Shown: piece by piece, positions 1-9,880 of the stretch
Numbering within the stretch: the stretch's first letter is position 1
Layout: each line of letters opens with the position of its first letter
Origin: Candidatus Methylobacter oryzae
Lineage (GTDB): Bacteria; Pseudomonadota; Gammaproteobacteria; Methylococcales; Methylomonadaceae
Length of the DNA: 64,000 nucleotides
Direction of reading: 5' to 3'
Assembly (NCBI RefSeq): GCF_003994235.2
Contig: NZ_RYFG02000106.1
Span: 16,064 to 80,063, forward strand
Position numbers and translations under genes: made by a program
Notes under the pieces: model-generated
What the model was told of the DNA's origin: nothing
Databases searched by the model: none
The model's input: the letters and a program-made list of their open reading frames with translations, nothing else

Positions 1-3000
1 GGAACAGCATGCCCAGCGATGCCAAGGTTAATATGCCGATGATCACTTGCAGCGCATTAAAATAGCGCAACTCGGAAGCTTGTTGCGTTTTGCGCCAACC
101 CAGCAACACCAGCCATGCAATGACGATGCCCGCCGATTCGAGCGGAATTTGGCTAAGCCCGACCAACAATAAAAACCATTGCCGGGTTTTTAACGGCGTC
201 AGCGGGATTTTGCTCAAACCCGGCGATAACAGCAGAATAACAATCAGCACGCCCCAAAATAAAACCGCGGGTCCCAGTTTCGGCCCTATCGCAAACAATA
301 CCCAGCGGTCTTGGCCCAGATTGACATTCAGGCTGGCGTTAACACTGTCCAGGCCCAAGCCAACCTCGGGAGATGTCATCACGGTTGTTATGCCGGAAGG
401 TTCGCGCCAGTTGATCGATAGCTGCTGCTTGCCGGGATTGACCGGTACGGTCAGCTTTCTGCCTTCCTGCCTGATCGGCTGGACCTGTCCGTCAATCGCG
501 ATGCTTTGCAACACGGCTTGTTCGGGTAGGGTTAGCGTGTGTTGTGTTCCTTGAGAGCTTCTCAGGCTGACGTTCAGCTCGGCTTCCCGGCTACGTTGTC
601 CCGGTTTGATGCTTAGACGGCTATTGTCTATCGTTAAGGTCCGTCCTTCCACGGCCGCGGGCCGGGTTATCTGCAAAGTGATTTTTTCGCCGGGCCAGGG
701 ATGCCATTCCGGCAGCCATTCGCCGTCGTTATTTAAATGTATCATCGCAATGCCGGAAGTTTGCAAATGCCAGATCGGGCTGACGTCGGCCTTTAGCACT
801 TCGATCCACTGCGTGGTTTCGGTTGCGGCAAAATCGATCTTTTCCGATTTTTCCAGCGTGGATTGCCATTGCAGTTCGGATTGTTGGGCCGGCATATTAA
901 CCTCGGCTTTACCTTCTTGAACGCGGATACCGGCCGTCGTAACCGACTCGCCCGGCAGTAAAGGCACGGACAAAAATACGGCTGAATCCGCCGGCGACAC
1001 GCGAATAATCCGGGTGATAACCCGCCAGTCCAAACCCAGTTGCAGCGTGCGTTCAATCCTGACAAACGGCGGCAAGGCTCCCGGTTCCAGTACGGGCTGA
1101 TCGCGCTGCGTTTCGCTCCGGCTTATACGGCTGAATTGCAATTGATCGTCAACCTGACTGTTTTCCTGCATACCGGCGACTTGCCAACCGCTATTTTGAA
1201 TGCCGACCCAATTCGGTTTTAACGGCAACGGCAGCGTAAATTTGTTCAATAGCGGCACGGCCCCGCCCAGCACGACCTGATGCTCGCCTTCGTCCAGCTT
1301 AATCCATAAGCTGTCGTTGTCGCGATAAAGCCCCGATGCTGTTTTTCCGTCAACGAAGACGTGGTTAGGAAACCACTGTTCGTATTCGGCGGGTAACGGA
1401 ATAGCCACCGATTGTTGGACGTGAACCTGCAAAGCGATTGACAGTTCCGCATCGCTAATGGTTATTTTCATCTGCGGTATTTGCGCGCAAACCGGCAAAC
1501 AATCCGGTGGCACCGGTTTTTCCAGCAGCTTGTTGCGCAGTTCGTCCAACACGGCCTTATCCGGAATGTCGGCGTAGGCTTTTTGCGAAGGCGCGGACAG
1601 CATCGGCAACAGCAAAAACCATAACAGCAACGGCGCCGTAGCGCGAATGCGTTTAAACTCGAACTTTTCTGCAATGCCGAACATCAGCAGGGCCAGTACC
1701 GCGATTAAAATCACCCGGATGAAATTGAGCAGCATTGTCAGCGTCGGCGTTAAATACCATAAGTGCAGCTGTTGCTGGGCATCAACCGGACCGTTCCAGG
1801 ACAGCAATACTTTTTTCCATTGCCATTGCGGCAAACCGGGGCCGGTTTGTACCTTGGCCTTAGGGTCGATACGGTCGAAATTGACTGTCGAGTCCGAATA
1901 ACTATAAGGTAATGATGAGGGGGCCGGTATCGATTTTTTTAGCGCTTCTTCTTTCATTGCTCTGAACGCTTGAGGCGCCGGTGCGGCCATTTCCGCAACC
2001 TGCCCGGCCATATCGCCGTATTGCATCTCCTGCATAGCGAACGTTTGCCAAGATTGTTCCAGTTGCGGATAAAGTCCGGTGCGTATTTGATTCAGCATAA
2101 AGGGCAAGGCGGTCATTACTAACGCCAGCCAGAAAACATTGCGGTACCAACTCATGAATTTCAAAAACTTGCCCGGCGGCAATAGCTTGATCAATGCGGT
2201 CGCGGCCAGAATATTCAGCCAGACGAAATGGGGCGATTCGGGTTCATGCCAGATTAGCGTCAACGTTATCAAAGCGAGAACGCCCCAATACGGATTCCAC
2301 AGCCGGCCCGTCGCCAGCGCGGCGATTAAAACCAGGAACAAGTCCAGCAATGTCCAGCGGGAAATCCAGCTGTCGGGCACATTGTCGACGCCGCCGGCTG
2401 CCAGCAAGCGCCATCCCGGAGGCAGGTTCAGTTCGGCGCTGACGTTGTGGAAATCCTGTTCCCATCCCACCGCGCTGATAGCGCTGACCGCACCGACGGC
2501 GCGGCTGTCCGCATTCAGCGCTATCGTGCCGTTTCTGACTTCAATGCCTTGCTTGCCGGATTTATCCTGGGTAATAAACTGGCTGTTGCCGTCTAAAGTG
2601 ACTTTACCAAGCTGCGTTTGCGGCAGCGTATTGAGCCGCCAGCCGCGCGTCATTTTGCCGGTGATCGTGTCGTTGACGGTATAGCCTTGGCCGTCGAAAT
2701 CCAGCCATAGTTTCCTGCTTAGATTGAGCTGGTTCGGTTCGGGCTCCGGGTCGCCGCGGCGTATGACTTTAAATTCCATGGCCTGGCCTTGACTGATTTT
2801 ATAAGCCGGAAAGCTTTTCCAGTCGTCAGGCAAATTGGTCAGATTGGGATCGACGGCGCTCAGCTGTTCGATTTCAACGACGCGGAGTTGCGGCCGTGCA
2901 TCGAACACCCAGATTTCCGATTCCGGCCATTGGCTATTTTGCTGATTTCCGGATTCTTGTTGTGGCGCGGGAAGGGCATTCAGCTCTTTAGTGTTTCTGG

Positions 3001-3796
3001 ACAATAGGTCGATTTGCCAGCGGCCGGGCCGTAGCTGCACCAATAGCTGTCCGTCGGGTTCCAGCCGTGCCGGCAATGGGCTTTGCAAGCTCAGCGGGAT
3101 GAAACCGTCCAGAATCGGCCGCGGCAATTTGACCTCGCGCTGTTCGCCGGAGACGTCCAGCACCAGCCGGGTTAGGACCTGCGCGGGCACGTCATCGCTG
3201 ATTTTTCGGAAGACCTGAATATCCAGGTTATTCTGGATGCTTTCCGGTTTTTTCAAGCCGGTCTCGCTTTCATTTAGCCACAGCTGCCCGTCTTTAATGG
3301 CCGGCGCCGCTACTGTCCTGCCGTTAATGCGTAGCTCAACCAGGCCTATATCGTCGGGGATTTTTAAGTTATCGGGGATGGCGGTCCACAAGAATCCGCC
3401 TTTGATTTGGTGTTGTTGACCGGCGGTCAGCTTAAGCGAAGGACTGCCGTCTTTATTCATGACCAACGCGGTTTTGCCGTCAACTGTTACGTTAAGCGGC
3501 CAGTGCTGTTGATCGCCCGGCAAGACGATCCAACTGTCTTGGTAGGTCAGCCAGGTCATCGAAAAGACGCCTTTGTCGGGCATTAAATCCAGCTGTGTTT
3601 GCGTAGGCCAGCTACAGCGTTTTTCTTCATAACTGTTGTAGATAAAAGGGCATACGGGCTCTGGCGTATTGTCCTGCAATACCCAGGCTATCCAGGGTTT
3701 CAGTGGTTCCGGCACTTGCTCGGGAGTTAACGGTTTAGCTTGGGCGGCTGATGCAAACACTACGATGCTGATAAATAGCCAGACTAGACGGCTCAT
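1..3796 (-). CDS. Very large multi-pass membrane protein (3' end beyond window)
   Basis: The reading frame is open from an ATG at 3796 (preceded by CAGGAG) to the left edge, giving at least 1265 codons. It has a signal peptide (SRLVWLFISIVVFASAAQA). About 500 residues of extracytoplasmic sequence follow, then a hydrophobic block near residues 510-570 (LLDLFLVLIAALATG, WGVLALITLTLIW). Further membrane segments lie near 600 and 700-740, a second extracytoplasmic stretch comes next, and at least three hydrophobic segments lie near the edge. The two extracytoplasmic stretches open with related modules: a Cys pair (PVCPF / CLPVC), a VDGK turn and a G(Q/E)H strand. I do not recognise a characterised family. 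A scaffold or export role in the envelope is a guess. Many spurious frames overlap this gene; this frame is the only one with coherent protein character throughout. Confidence 0.85.
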   Translation of the reverse strand, partial: MSRLVWLFISIVVFASAAQAKPLTPEQVPEPLKPWIAWVLQDNTPEPVCPFIYNSYEEKRCSWPTQTQLDLMPDKGVFSMTWLTYQDSWIVLPGDQQHWPLNVTVDGKTALVMNKDGSPSLKLTAGQQHQIKGGFLWTAIPDNLKIPDDIGLVELRINGRTVAAPAIKDGQLWLNESETGLKKPESIQNNLDIQVFRKISDDVPAQVLTRLVLDVSGEQREVKLPRPILDGFIPLSLQSPLPARLEPDGQLLVQLRPGRWQIDLLSRNTKELNALPAPQQESGNQQNSQWPESEIWVFDARPQLRVVEIEQLSAVDPNLTNLPDDWKSFPAYKISQGQAMEFKVIRRGDPEPEPNQLNLSRKLWLDFDGQGYTVNDTITGKMTRGWRLNTLPQTQLGKVTLDGNSQFITQDKSGKQGIEVRNGTIALNADSRAVGAVSAISAVGWEQDFHNVSAELNLPPGWRLLAAGGVDNVPDSWISRWTLLDLFLVLIAALATGRLWNPYWGVLALITLTLIWHEPESPHFVWLNILAATALIKLLPPGKFLKFMSWYRNVFWLALVMTALPFMLNQIRTGLYPQLEQSWQTFAMQEMQYGDMAGQVAEMAAPAPQAFRAMKEEALKKSIPAPSSLPYSYSDSTVNFDRIDPKAKVQTGPGLPQWQWKKVLLSWNGPVDAQQQLHLWYLTPTLTMLLNFIRVILIAVLALLMFGIAEKFEFKRIRATAPLLLWFLLLPMLSAPSQKAYADIPDKAVLDELRNKLLEKPVPPDCLPVCAQIPQMKITISDAELSIALQVHVQQSVAIPLPAEYEQWFPNHVFVDGKTASGLYRDNDSLWIKLDEGEHQVVLGGAVPLLNKFTLPLPLKPNWVGIQNSGWQVAGMQENSQVDDQLQFSRISRSETQRDQPVLEPGALPPFVRIERTLQLGLDWRVITRIIRVSPADSAVFLSVPLLPGESVTTAGIRVQEGKAEVNMPAQQSELQWQSTLEKSEKIDFAATETTQWIEVLKADVSPIWHLQTSGIAMIHLNNDGEWLPEWHPWPGEKITLQITRPAAVEGRTLTIDNSRLSIKPGQRSREAELNVSLRSSQGTQHTLTLPEQAVLQSIAIDGQVQPIRQEGRKLTVPVNPGKQQLSINWREPSGITTVMTSPEVGLGLDSVNASLNVNLGQDRWVLFAIGPKLGPAVLFWGVLIVILLLSPGLSKIPLTPLKTRQWFLLLVGLSQIPLESAGIVIAWLVLLGWRKTQQASELRYFNALQVIIGILTLASLGMLF

Positions 3797-3856
3797 GATG
3801 TACTCCTGATTATTAAATCACGAAGAAAAGAAGAGTTATTTATATGGCGCTACTCG

Positions 3857-4363
3857 TTAGCTCACCTTCCGCTGAAGCTCTCTCATTGAGCTCATATCAA
3901 CCACCATCGGATGTGCATCGACAGGTTTTAGCAATTTCCGCATTTTTTGTTGTACGTTCGCGGGATTAATAGCGCGCGGAAACAGAGCTGAAGGGTTTTT
4001 CGGTTGTTCAAGATGTAAGACTATTCTTAACTCATGTGACGCCGATACCGCGCGAGCCAGCTGTTTTTCAGTTGTATTGGTTGCGTGGATTTTAGATGGA
4101 ATGATTGCCGCCAATGTGTCAAAAACTTTATGAGCTATTTCTTCTGATAGATCGGAAGGCTTTGTACGTCGGTTGATGCGGTAATCTTTAACTTCAATAA
4201 GCCATGCGGTCTTACTCGGATCAACCGCGATTAAACCCAACGCTTTGATTCCGATCTTCATTCGCTTGAATTGATTTTGATAAAACGACCAATCGTCGTA
4301 TTTACCAATTTGCCAGCCGTCGGGAAACTCAAAGTTCAACCCATCCACATCAATAAGTTGCAT
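3857..4363 (-). CDS. Small partner of the ATPase, PD-(D/E)XK nuclease-like
   Basis: 168 residues, no signal peptide or membrane segment. Residues 40-60 read as a hydrophobic strand ending in D48, a short turn, and a second strand ending in E57-V-K59 (AWLIEVKDYR). This is the D-x(n)-E-x-K layout of PD-(D/E)XK nuclease-fold proteins, followed by a helix (SEEIAHKVFDTLAAI) as in that fold. The start codon lies 2 bp after the stop of the upstream ATPase gene, so the two are almost certainly co-transcribed and translationally coupled. Seen: the motif and the spacing. Inferred: a nuclease or nuclease-derived effector or sensor controlled by the ATPase. Alternative: an inactive member of the fold acting as a structural subunit. 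I cannot name a family with certainty. Confidence 0.75.
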   Translation of the reverse strand: MQLIDVDGLNFEFPDGWQIGKYDDWSFYQNQFKRMKIGIKALGLIAVDPSKTAWLIEVKDYRINRRTKPSDLSEEIAHKVFDTLAAIIPSKIHATNTTEKQLARAVSASHELRIVLHLEQPKNPSALFPRAINPANVQQKMRKLLKPVDAHPMVVDMSSMRELQRKVS

Positions 4364-4365
4364 GA

Positions 4366-5775
4366 TTAATCAATCGCTAAAAAACGATCGGATTGCGCAA
4401 GTTCTTCATCGAGCGCGGCAATATCGCCTATGTCGCCAATGCTAGAACCTTGATCGATTCTAACGCCGTCATCGGTTTGATGAAGGCCAAAAAATCTTGC
4501 GTCAACTTTTTTGCGATTTTTATCGGACAGTAAAATTTCGAGCTCTCTCAGCAAGAAAAGGCTATGTGTGGCGATAAACACTTGAATACCAGAGTCGCAC
4601 AAGTCCAGGATACTTTTGGCGATTTGTTTTATCAGTACGGGATTGAGATTGGCTTCTGGCTCATCCCAAAACAAATAACCTTTATCCAGAAGTGCCCCCG
4701 TTGCAATCAATTGTGCGAGCATTCCTAGTTTGCGTAAGCCTTCCGCGATCAATGTCATTTCCATGCGACCGCTATCAGTTTTTAAATGAAAACGCCCGTT
4801 TGGTTCCAGTACTATGGAACCGCCCATTGCTTTTTCTAAAGGCTCAAGAAGTTCTCGAATTCGTTTTTCCTTTGTTCCTTTTTGTATGGGCGCGCCGAGT
4901 AGAAGACAGGTATCTCGCAAGGTTTCTTCAAATTCAAGGTAGTGTCCTTCGTAAACGGCAATAAAGTTGGGGTTTAGGGTCAATAATTCATGCGTTGGCA
5001 AATACACGGGAGAAACGTCTATCCAGGTTTCAGGCAACGTTTCAATATTAACTTCGGATTTACTGTTAGTGGCAAAGCTGAATGCTATATCCCAATCGCT
5101 TCGTTCAAACACTAAGCTAATATCACATCGCTCTCGTCCTTGTTTTCGTCTTACTAGGCGGCCTAGTGCCTCGGGCCGAAAAACACTAACCAGTTTGTCT
5201 GCCAGTCGTGACTGTAGAAATGATTTAGTGGGTTGCGTTGTTTTTTGCTTACGACTCTCCTCGAAGCCTACAGATAATGATGAGTAGGCCGTCTTAAGCA
5301 AATGTGTTTTGCCTGTGCCGTTTTCGCCAATGATTACATTCAGATCACGTCCGAATTCAAGATCCACCGCTGAAAACACAGTCAAATTATTAAGCGTCAT
5401 TCGGGTGATTTTGTCTGAGCTCAATTCTATTTCTCTTTGTTCGTCAGAATCGGCACTTTCGTTACGTTTGATATAAGTTTTCTGTTTCCGGACTTCAACG
5501 CTAATCGTTTTCGTAGTACTGCCTGGGGCGCTAGCTTGTTTGAGTTCACTGACGGATCTGCGCTTAAGAGTCACACGTTTCAATGAACTATCCGCTATGC
5601 CACCGTCTTTACCATGACGTTTGCGTAAATGCGTAAGCAACTTCATTTTTTCATCATCATTGATGACGTCGTCAGGGGAAGTCGCAGATAGGCCAGCTTC
5701 TTTCAGTTCCTCTAATAACCGTTCCAGAGGTATTTTGACCACCTCTGCCAATTGCCGCACTGTCTTATTATTCAT
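4366..5775 (-). CDS. IF-2 N-terminal region fused to ABC/AAA-type ATPase
   Basis: 469 residues, ATG at 5775 preceded by GAGGAT. Residues 1-55 ([20 protein letters not shown]) match the IF2_N helical domain found at the start of bacterial IF-2. Residues 65-105 ([24 protein letters not shown]) match the basic IF-2-associated segment. An ATPase begins near residue 122: Walker A GENGTGKT (150-157), a signature-like region [12 protein letters not shown] (342-353), Walker [14 protein letters not shown] with D371/E372, and the switch histidine in ATHS (H404). This is the AAA_15/AAA_21 (OLD/SMC-like) type found in many phage-defence operons. None of the IF-2 GTPase or fMet-tRNA-binding domains is present. 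It heads a two-gene operon with the PD-(D/E)XK-like gene. ATPase identity is secure and the IF-2 relation strong; the function is unknown. Confidence 0.9.
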   Translation of the reverse strand: MNNKTVRQLAEVVKIPLERLLEELKEAGLSATSPDDVINDDEKMKLLTHLRKRHGKDGGIADSSLKRVTLKRRSVSELKQASAPGSTTKTISVEVRKQKTYIKRNESADSDEQREIELSSDKITRMTLNNLTVFSAVDLEFGRDLNVIIGENGTGKTHLLKTAYSSLSVGFEESRKQKTTQPTKSFLQSRLADKLVSVFRPEALGRLVRRKQGRERCDISLVFERSDWDIAFSFATNSKSEVNIETLPETWIDVSPVYLPTHELLTLNPNFIAVYEGHYLEFEETLRDTCLLLGAPIQKGTKEKRIRELLEPLEKAMGGSIVLEPNGRFHLKTDSGRMEMTLIAEGLRKLGMLAQLIATGALLDKGYLFWDEPEANLNPVLIKQIAKSILDLCDSGIQVFIATHSLFLLRELEILLSDKNRKKVDARFFGLHQTDDGVRIDQGSSIGDIGDIAALDEELAQSDRFLAID

Positions 5776-5898
5776 CCCATCCTCACTAGCGTACTTCTTT
5801 TGTTTCTCAGCAAGTTAAGTCCACCTATTTTCTTAGTGAAAAATGAAATTTTGACCTGTTACTGCTTTTATTACGGTATTTAGATATAGATGATGAAT

Positions 5899-6486
5899 TT
5901 ATCTTTCCAAAAAATTCCGCAACATATCATGCCCATGCTCGGTCAAAATCGACTCGGGATGGAACTGCACGCCTTCGATGTCCAACTCCTTATGCCTGAC
6001 TCCCATGATTTCGTCGAGCTTGCCTGCTTCGTCCTGGGTCCAGGCGGTGATTTCCAGGCAATCGGGTATCGTTTGCTGTTCGATGACCAGCGAATGGTAG
6101 CGAGTCGCGGTGAACGGGTTGTTCAGGCCTTTGAATACGCCTTGGTTTTCGTGGTAAACCAATGACGTCTTACCGTGCATGATGCTTTTGGCGTGGATGA
6201 TATTACCGCCGAACGCATAACCGATGCTTTGATGGCCCAGGCAGACGCCCAGGATCGGCAGTTTGCCGGCGAATTTCAGAATCGCTTCGACCGAGATGCC
6301 GGCTTCTTTCGGCGTGCATGGCCCCGGCGAAACGACCAGCTTGTCCGGCGCCAGTTTTTCGATGTCTTCGACAGTGACTTGGTCGTTGCGCACGACGGTC
6401 ACGTCGGCGCCCAATTCGCCGAAATATTGCACCAGGTTGTAGGTGAACGAATCGTAGTTATCGATCATGACGACTTTGACGCTCAT
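5899..6486 (-). CDS. trpG: Anthranilate synthase component II (glutamine amidotransferase)
   Basis: 195 residues. Class I glutamine amidotransferase that supplies ammonia to TrpE for anthranilate synthesis in tryptophan biosynthesis. Visible are the oxyanion-hole region SPGPCTP, the nucleophile elbow GVCLGHQ and the catalytic HPES near residue 174. Its ATG overlaps the TGA of trpE by 4 bp (ATGA) and a good ribosome site (GGAAGGGG) lies inside the end of trpE, so the subunits are translationally coupled. In many gammaproteobacteria the same subunit also serves p-aminobenzoate synthesis (PabA); pairing with trpE makes TrpG the primary call. Confidence 0.95.
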   Translation of the reverse strand: MSVKVVMIDNYDSFTYNLVQYFGELGADVTVVRNDQVTVEDIEKLAPDKLVVSPGPCTPKEAGISVEAILKFAGKLPILGVCLGHQSIGYAFGGNIIHAKSIMHGKTSLVYHENQGVFKGLNNPFTATRYHSLVIEQQTIPDCLEITAWTQDEAGKLDEIMGVRHKELDIEGVQFHPESILTEHGHDMLRNFLER

Positions 6487-7970
6487 GATTGTTCCCCTTC
6501 CAAACCTGCCTCGGCCATACTGACGGCGCGGAAAATGGCGCGGCCTTTATTCATGGTTTCATCCCATTCGTTTCTGGGCACGGAATCGTAAACGATGCCG
6601 GCACCGGCTTGTATATGTAACATGTTGTTTTTAATGACGGCGGTCCTGATCGCAATCGCGGTATCGAGGTTGCCGGACCAGGCGATATAACCGACCGCGC
6701 CGGCGTAAATGCCGCGCTTGACCGGTTCCAGTTCGTTGATGATTTCCATCGCGCGGATTTTCGGTGCGCCGCTGACGGTTCCGGCCGGGAACGTCGCGGC
6801 CAGCACGTCGAACGCATTCTTGCCTTGGTTCAATTGGCCGGTTACGTTCGAGACGATATGCATCACGTGCGAATAGCGCTCGACGATCATCTTGTCGGTC
6901 AATTGCACCGAGCCGATTTCGGCGACGCGGCCGACGTCGTTGCGGCCCAGGTCGATCAACATCAAATGCTCGGCGATTTCTTTCGGGTCGGCCAGCAGGT
7001 CTTTTTCCAGCTCAAGATCGTGCTCCGGCGTCGTGCCGCGGCGGCGGGTGCCGGCAATCGGACGCACCGTGACCAGGTTGTCTTCGAGCCTGACCAGGAT
7101 TTCCGGCGACGAGCCGACGATATGGAAATCGTCCAGGTTCAGGTAAAACATGTACGGTGAAGGGTTCAAACAACGTAAAGCCCGGTATACATTCAGCGGC
7201 GAGGTGGTGCAAGGGATGGACATGCGTTGCGACAGCACGACCTGCATGATGTCGCCGTCGGTGATGTATTCTTTGGCTTTTAATACCGCGTCTTCGAAGC
7301 CTTGTTGGGTAAAGCCGGAGACAAAATCGGCTTCCTCGACTTGTCTAGGTGTGTTGTGATTTTCCGGTTTGGCTTGCAGTTTGCGCAGGTTGACCGCCAA
7401 GTCGTTGATCCGGGCTACGGCGCGGTCGTAAGCGTCCGCTTCGGCGGGATCGGCGTGCGTCAACAGCAGCATTTTGCCGGACAAGTTATCGAACACCAGC
7501 ATTTCCTCGGACACCATCAGCAGGATGTCCGGATTGCCGAGCGGATCGTCTTTATCGTTGCCGCGCAGTTTCGGTTCGACGTAGCCGATGGTTTCGTAGC
7601 CGAAATAACCGACCAAGCCGCCGTTGAAGCGGGGCAGGGTGTCGATGTCGGGCACGTTGTAGCGCGCTTTGAATTGCTCGATCCAAACCAGCGGGTTGTC
7701 GTGCGTCAGCGATTCTTGCAATTCGCCGTTGTGTTCGACGCGGATTTGGTTGCCGGTAATTTTAACGACGGTCTTGCAGGGCAAACCGATAATTGAATAA
7801 CGCCCCCACTGTTCGCCGCCATGCACCGATTCAAACAGATAGGAATAAGGGCCGTCGGCCAGTTTCAGGTAAGCACTTAACGGCGTGTCCAGGTCGGCCA
7901 ACACCTTGCGGCAAACCGGGATGCGGTTGTAGCCCTGTTGGGCGTAGTGGATGAATTGTTCTGGGGTCAT
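6483..7970 (-). CDS. trpE: Anthranilate synthase component I
   Basis: About 495 residues from the ATG at 7970 ([18 protein letters not shown]). A TTG 12 bp upstream is also in frame, but neither start has a clear ribosome site. The ATG agrees better with the family N-terminus. Converts chorismate and ammonia to anthranilate. The N-terminal part carries the regulatory region ([13 protein letters not shown]), and the chorismate-binding C-terminal half carries [19 protein letters not shown] and [17 protein letters not shown]. Normal length. Lies downstream of rpe and directly upstream of trpG. Confidence 0.96.
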   Translation of the reverse strand: MTPEQFIHYAQQGYNRIPVCRKVLADLDTPLSAYLKLADGPYSYLFESVHGGEQWGRYSIIGLPCKTVVKITGNQIRVEHNGELQESLTHDNPLVWIEQFKARYNVPDIDTLPRFNGGLVGYFGYETIGYVEPKLRGNDKDDPLGNPDILLMVSEEMLVFDNLSGKMLLLTHADPAEADAYDRAVARINDLAVNLRKLQAKPENHNTPRQVEEADFVSGFTQQGFEDAVLKAKEYITDGDIMQVVLSQRMSIPCTTSPLNVYRALRCLNPSPYMFYLNLDDFHIVGSSPEILVRLEDNLVTVRPIAGTRRRGTTPEHDLELEKDLLADPKEIAEHLMLIDLGRNDVGRVAEIGSVQLTDKMIVERYSHVMHIVSNVTGQLNQGKNAFDVLAATFPAGTVSGAPKIRAMEIINELEPVKRGIYAGAVGYIAWSGNLDTAIAIRTAVIKNNMLHIQAGAGIVYDSVPRNEWDETMNKGRAIFRAVSMAEAGLEGEQS

Positions 7971-8027
7971 GTTTGTATTCAATGGGTATGTGCAAACGCG
8001 ATGACGCTGGAGCGATTACTAGCGCTG

Positions 8028-8073
8028 TTTCCCACGTCGGCGCTTTAGCAATTTTGGGCTCCGGCGTGGGAAC
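8028..8073. repeat. Imperfect inverted repeat between rpe and trpE
   Basis: TTTCCCACGTCGG at 8028-8040 faces CCGGCGTGGGAA at 8061-8072, forming an imperfect stem of about 12 bp with a 20-base loop. It sits in the 112-bp gap between rpe and trpE and has no T-tract on either strand. It is more like a REP-type intergenic palindrome than a terminator. Confidence 0.5.
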
Positions 8074-8082
8074 GAAAGATGT

Positions 8083-8760
8083 TTAGTTCTTTCCGGCTTT
8101 AGCCAATTCAGCGCGCATGTCGTCAATGATTTTTTTGTAATCGGGTTGGCCGAAAATTGCTGAACCTGCGACAAAAGTATCGGCGCCGGCTTCTTTAATC
8201 GCGCGGATATTGTCGGTTTTAACGCCGCCGTCGATTTCCAGGCGGATGTTCAAGCCGCTGTCGTCGATTCTTTTTCTGACTTCACGCAGTTTGTCCAGCG
8301 CAGACGGAATGAAAGACTGGCCGCCGAAGCCGGGGTTAACCGACATCAACAAAATCATGTCCAGTTTGTCCATTACGTAGTCCAGATAATGCAGCGGTGT
8401 GCCTGGGTTGAATACTAAGCCGGCTTTGCAACCGTTGTCTTTGATCAATTGCAGCGTGCGGTCGATATGCACGGATGCTTCGGGATGGAAAGTAATAATA
8501 TCGGCGCCGGCTTTAGCGAAGTCGGGAATGATACGGTCCACAGGCTCGATCATTAAATGCACGTCGATCGGTGCGGTCACGCCGTGTTTTTTCAATGCTT
8601 CGCAAACCAAAGGCCCGATGGTCAGGTTGGGTACGAAATGATTGTCCATCACATCGAAATGCACAATGTCGGCACCGGCTTTTAAAACATTATCGACTTC
8701 TTCACCCAATTTAGCGAAATTGGCTGACAGGATGGATGGAGCAATCCAGTTTTCGTTCAT
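8083..8760 (-). CDS. rpe: Ribulose-phosphate 3-epimerase
   Basis: 225 residues, ATG at 8760 with AGAGGA upstream. Interconverts ribulose 5-phosphate and xylulose 5-phosphate, a step shared by the pentose phosphate route and, in ribulose monophosphate methylotrophs, formaldehyde assimilation. A TIM barrel with the expected motifs: [14 protein letters not shown], the metal and catalytic region [39 protein letters not shown] and the phosphate loop VAGSAIFG. First gene of the minus-strand rpe-trpE-trpG group. Confidence 0.97.
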   Translation of the reverse strand: MNENWIAPSILSANFAKLGEEVDNVLKAGADIVHFDVMDNHFVPNLTIGPLVCEALKKHGVTAPIDVHLMIEPVDRIIPDFAKAGADIITFHPEASVHIDRTLQLIKDNGCKAGLVFNPGTPLHYLDYVMDKLDMILLMSVNPGFGGQSFIPSALDKLREVRKRIDDSGLNIRLEIDGGVKTDNIRAIKEAGADTFVAGSAIFGQPDYKKIIDDMRAELAKAGKN

Positions 8761-8865
8761 TTTCTGATCCTCTTAAATTAAAAAATTATTAATTATATCT
8801 TTTTTTCACGCAAACTCTTACGTTTACAATAGCCGCCGTTAAAACCTTACGGAAAATCTTAATTC

Positions 8866-9750
8866 ATGAAATTGGTAACATTCACTCATAATCACGAAAC
8901 CCGCGTCGGCGCTGTCGTTGGCGACTTTGTTGTCGATGGCAAAAATAATACTAGAATCCCAGCCGCGATGCTCGACTTTCTAAGCGCGGGCGCTCGCGCG
9001 CTGGAGGCGATGCAGCAGCAGATCGACAGCGGCAATGACCGTATCGTATTGGACCAGGTCAAACTGCATGCGCCGGTGCCAAGGCCCGGAAAATATTTGG
9101 GCATCAGCCTGAACTATGCCGACCATATCGAGGAAACCGGCCTGGATAAGCCCGAGTATCCGAGTTTTTTCACCAAGCAGGGTACCTGCGTGATCGGGCC
9201 GGGCGAAGCGATACACCGGCCGAAAGTCTCCGATAAGCTGGATTACGAAGGCGAGCTGGCGTTCGTGATCGGCAAGCGCTGCCGTCATGTCTCTGCCGAT
9301 AAAGCGCATCAAGTAATTGCCGGCTTTACGGTGGCTAACGATGTTTCGGTGCGCGACTGGCAGTTCCGTTCGCCGACGTTCACACTGGGCAAATCGTTCG
9401 ATACGCACGGACCGTTGGGGCCGTGGATAGTGACCAGCGATGAAATCGCCGATCCGCATAACCTGGACATTAAAACCTGGATCGACGACGAGTTGCGGCA
9501 AAACTCCAATACCCGGTATATGATCTTTAACTGTTATGAAATGATCGCTTATTTATCGCAGGCAATGACGCTGGAGCCTGGAGACGTTATTACTACGGGC
9601 ACGCCCGGCGGGGTCGGCGTAAAGATGAAACCGCGCGGTTATATGCTGCCGGGACAAACAGCGAGGATTGAAATTGAGGGTGTTGGAACGTTAGTTAATC
9701 TGGTTATCGAGGAGCCGGATGATTTTGGAGGCATGTCGGTTTCACGCTAA
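8866..9750 (+). CDS. Fumarylacetoacetate hydrolase family protein
   Basis: 294 residues. The C-terminal FAH fold spans about residues 75-280, with the metal ligands in LDYEGELAFVIGKRC and NDVSVRDWQ and the family motif TGTPGGVG near residue 245. The family hydrolyses C-C bonds or hydrates and decarboxylates 2-keto acids with Mg2+ or Mn2+. The substrate cannot be read from sequence; ureidoglycolate lyase, acylpyruvase and 2-keto-4-pentenoate hydratase are all labels used for close relatives. Transcribed divergently from rpe across a 105-bp gap, with no obvious pathway partner beside it. Confidence 0.9.
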   Translation: MKLVTFTHNHETRVGAVVGDFVVDGKNNTRIPAAMLDFLSAGARALEAMQQQIDSGNDRIVLDQVKLHAPVPRPGKYLGISLNYADHIEETGLDKPEYPSFFTKQGTCVIGPGEAIHRPKVSDKLDYEGELAFVIGKRCRHVSADKAHQVIAGFTVANDVSVRDWQFRSPTFTLGKSFDTHGPLGPWIVTSDEIADPHNLDIKTWIDDELRQNSNTRYMIFNCYEMIAYLSQAMTLEPGDVITTGTPGGVGVKMKPRGYMLPGQTARIEIEGVGTLVNLVIEEPDDFGGMSVSR

Positions 9751-9880
9751 TTTTTAACTATACTTGTGTCTGAGGTAAGCATTTACTGAGTTGATCGTAA
9801 GAAAACGTGATAGGAAGTGTTGTTTTTTTGTGTTCGTTAAGTATATTTGAAATCAATAATTAAGTAGGGATTAGCCGCCG

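Noticed and set aside
90..3419. Many plus- and minus-strand open frames of 60-180 codons
   Set aside because: All lie inside the single long minus-strand frame 1-3796, lack ribosome sites and have atypical composition; they are shadows.
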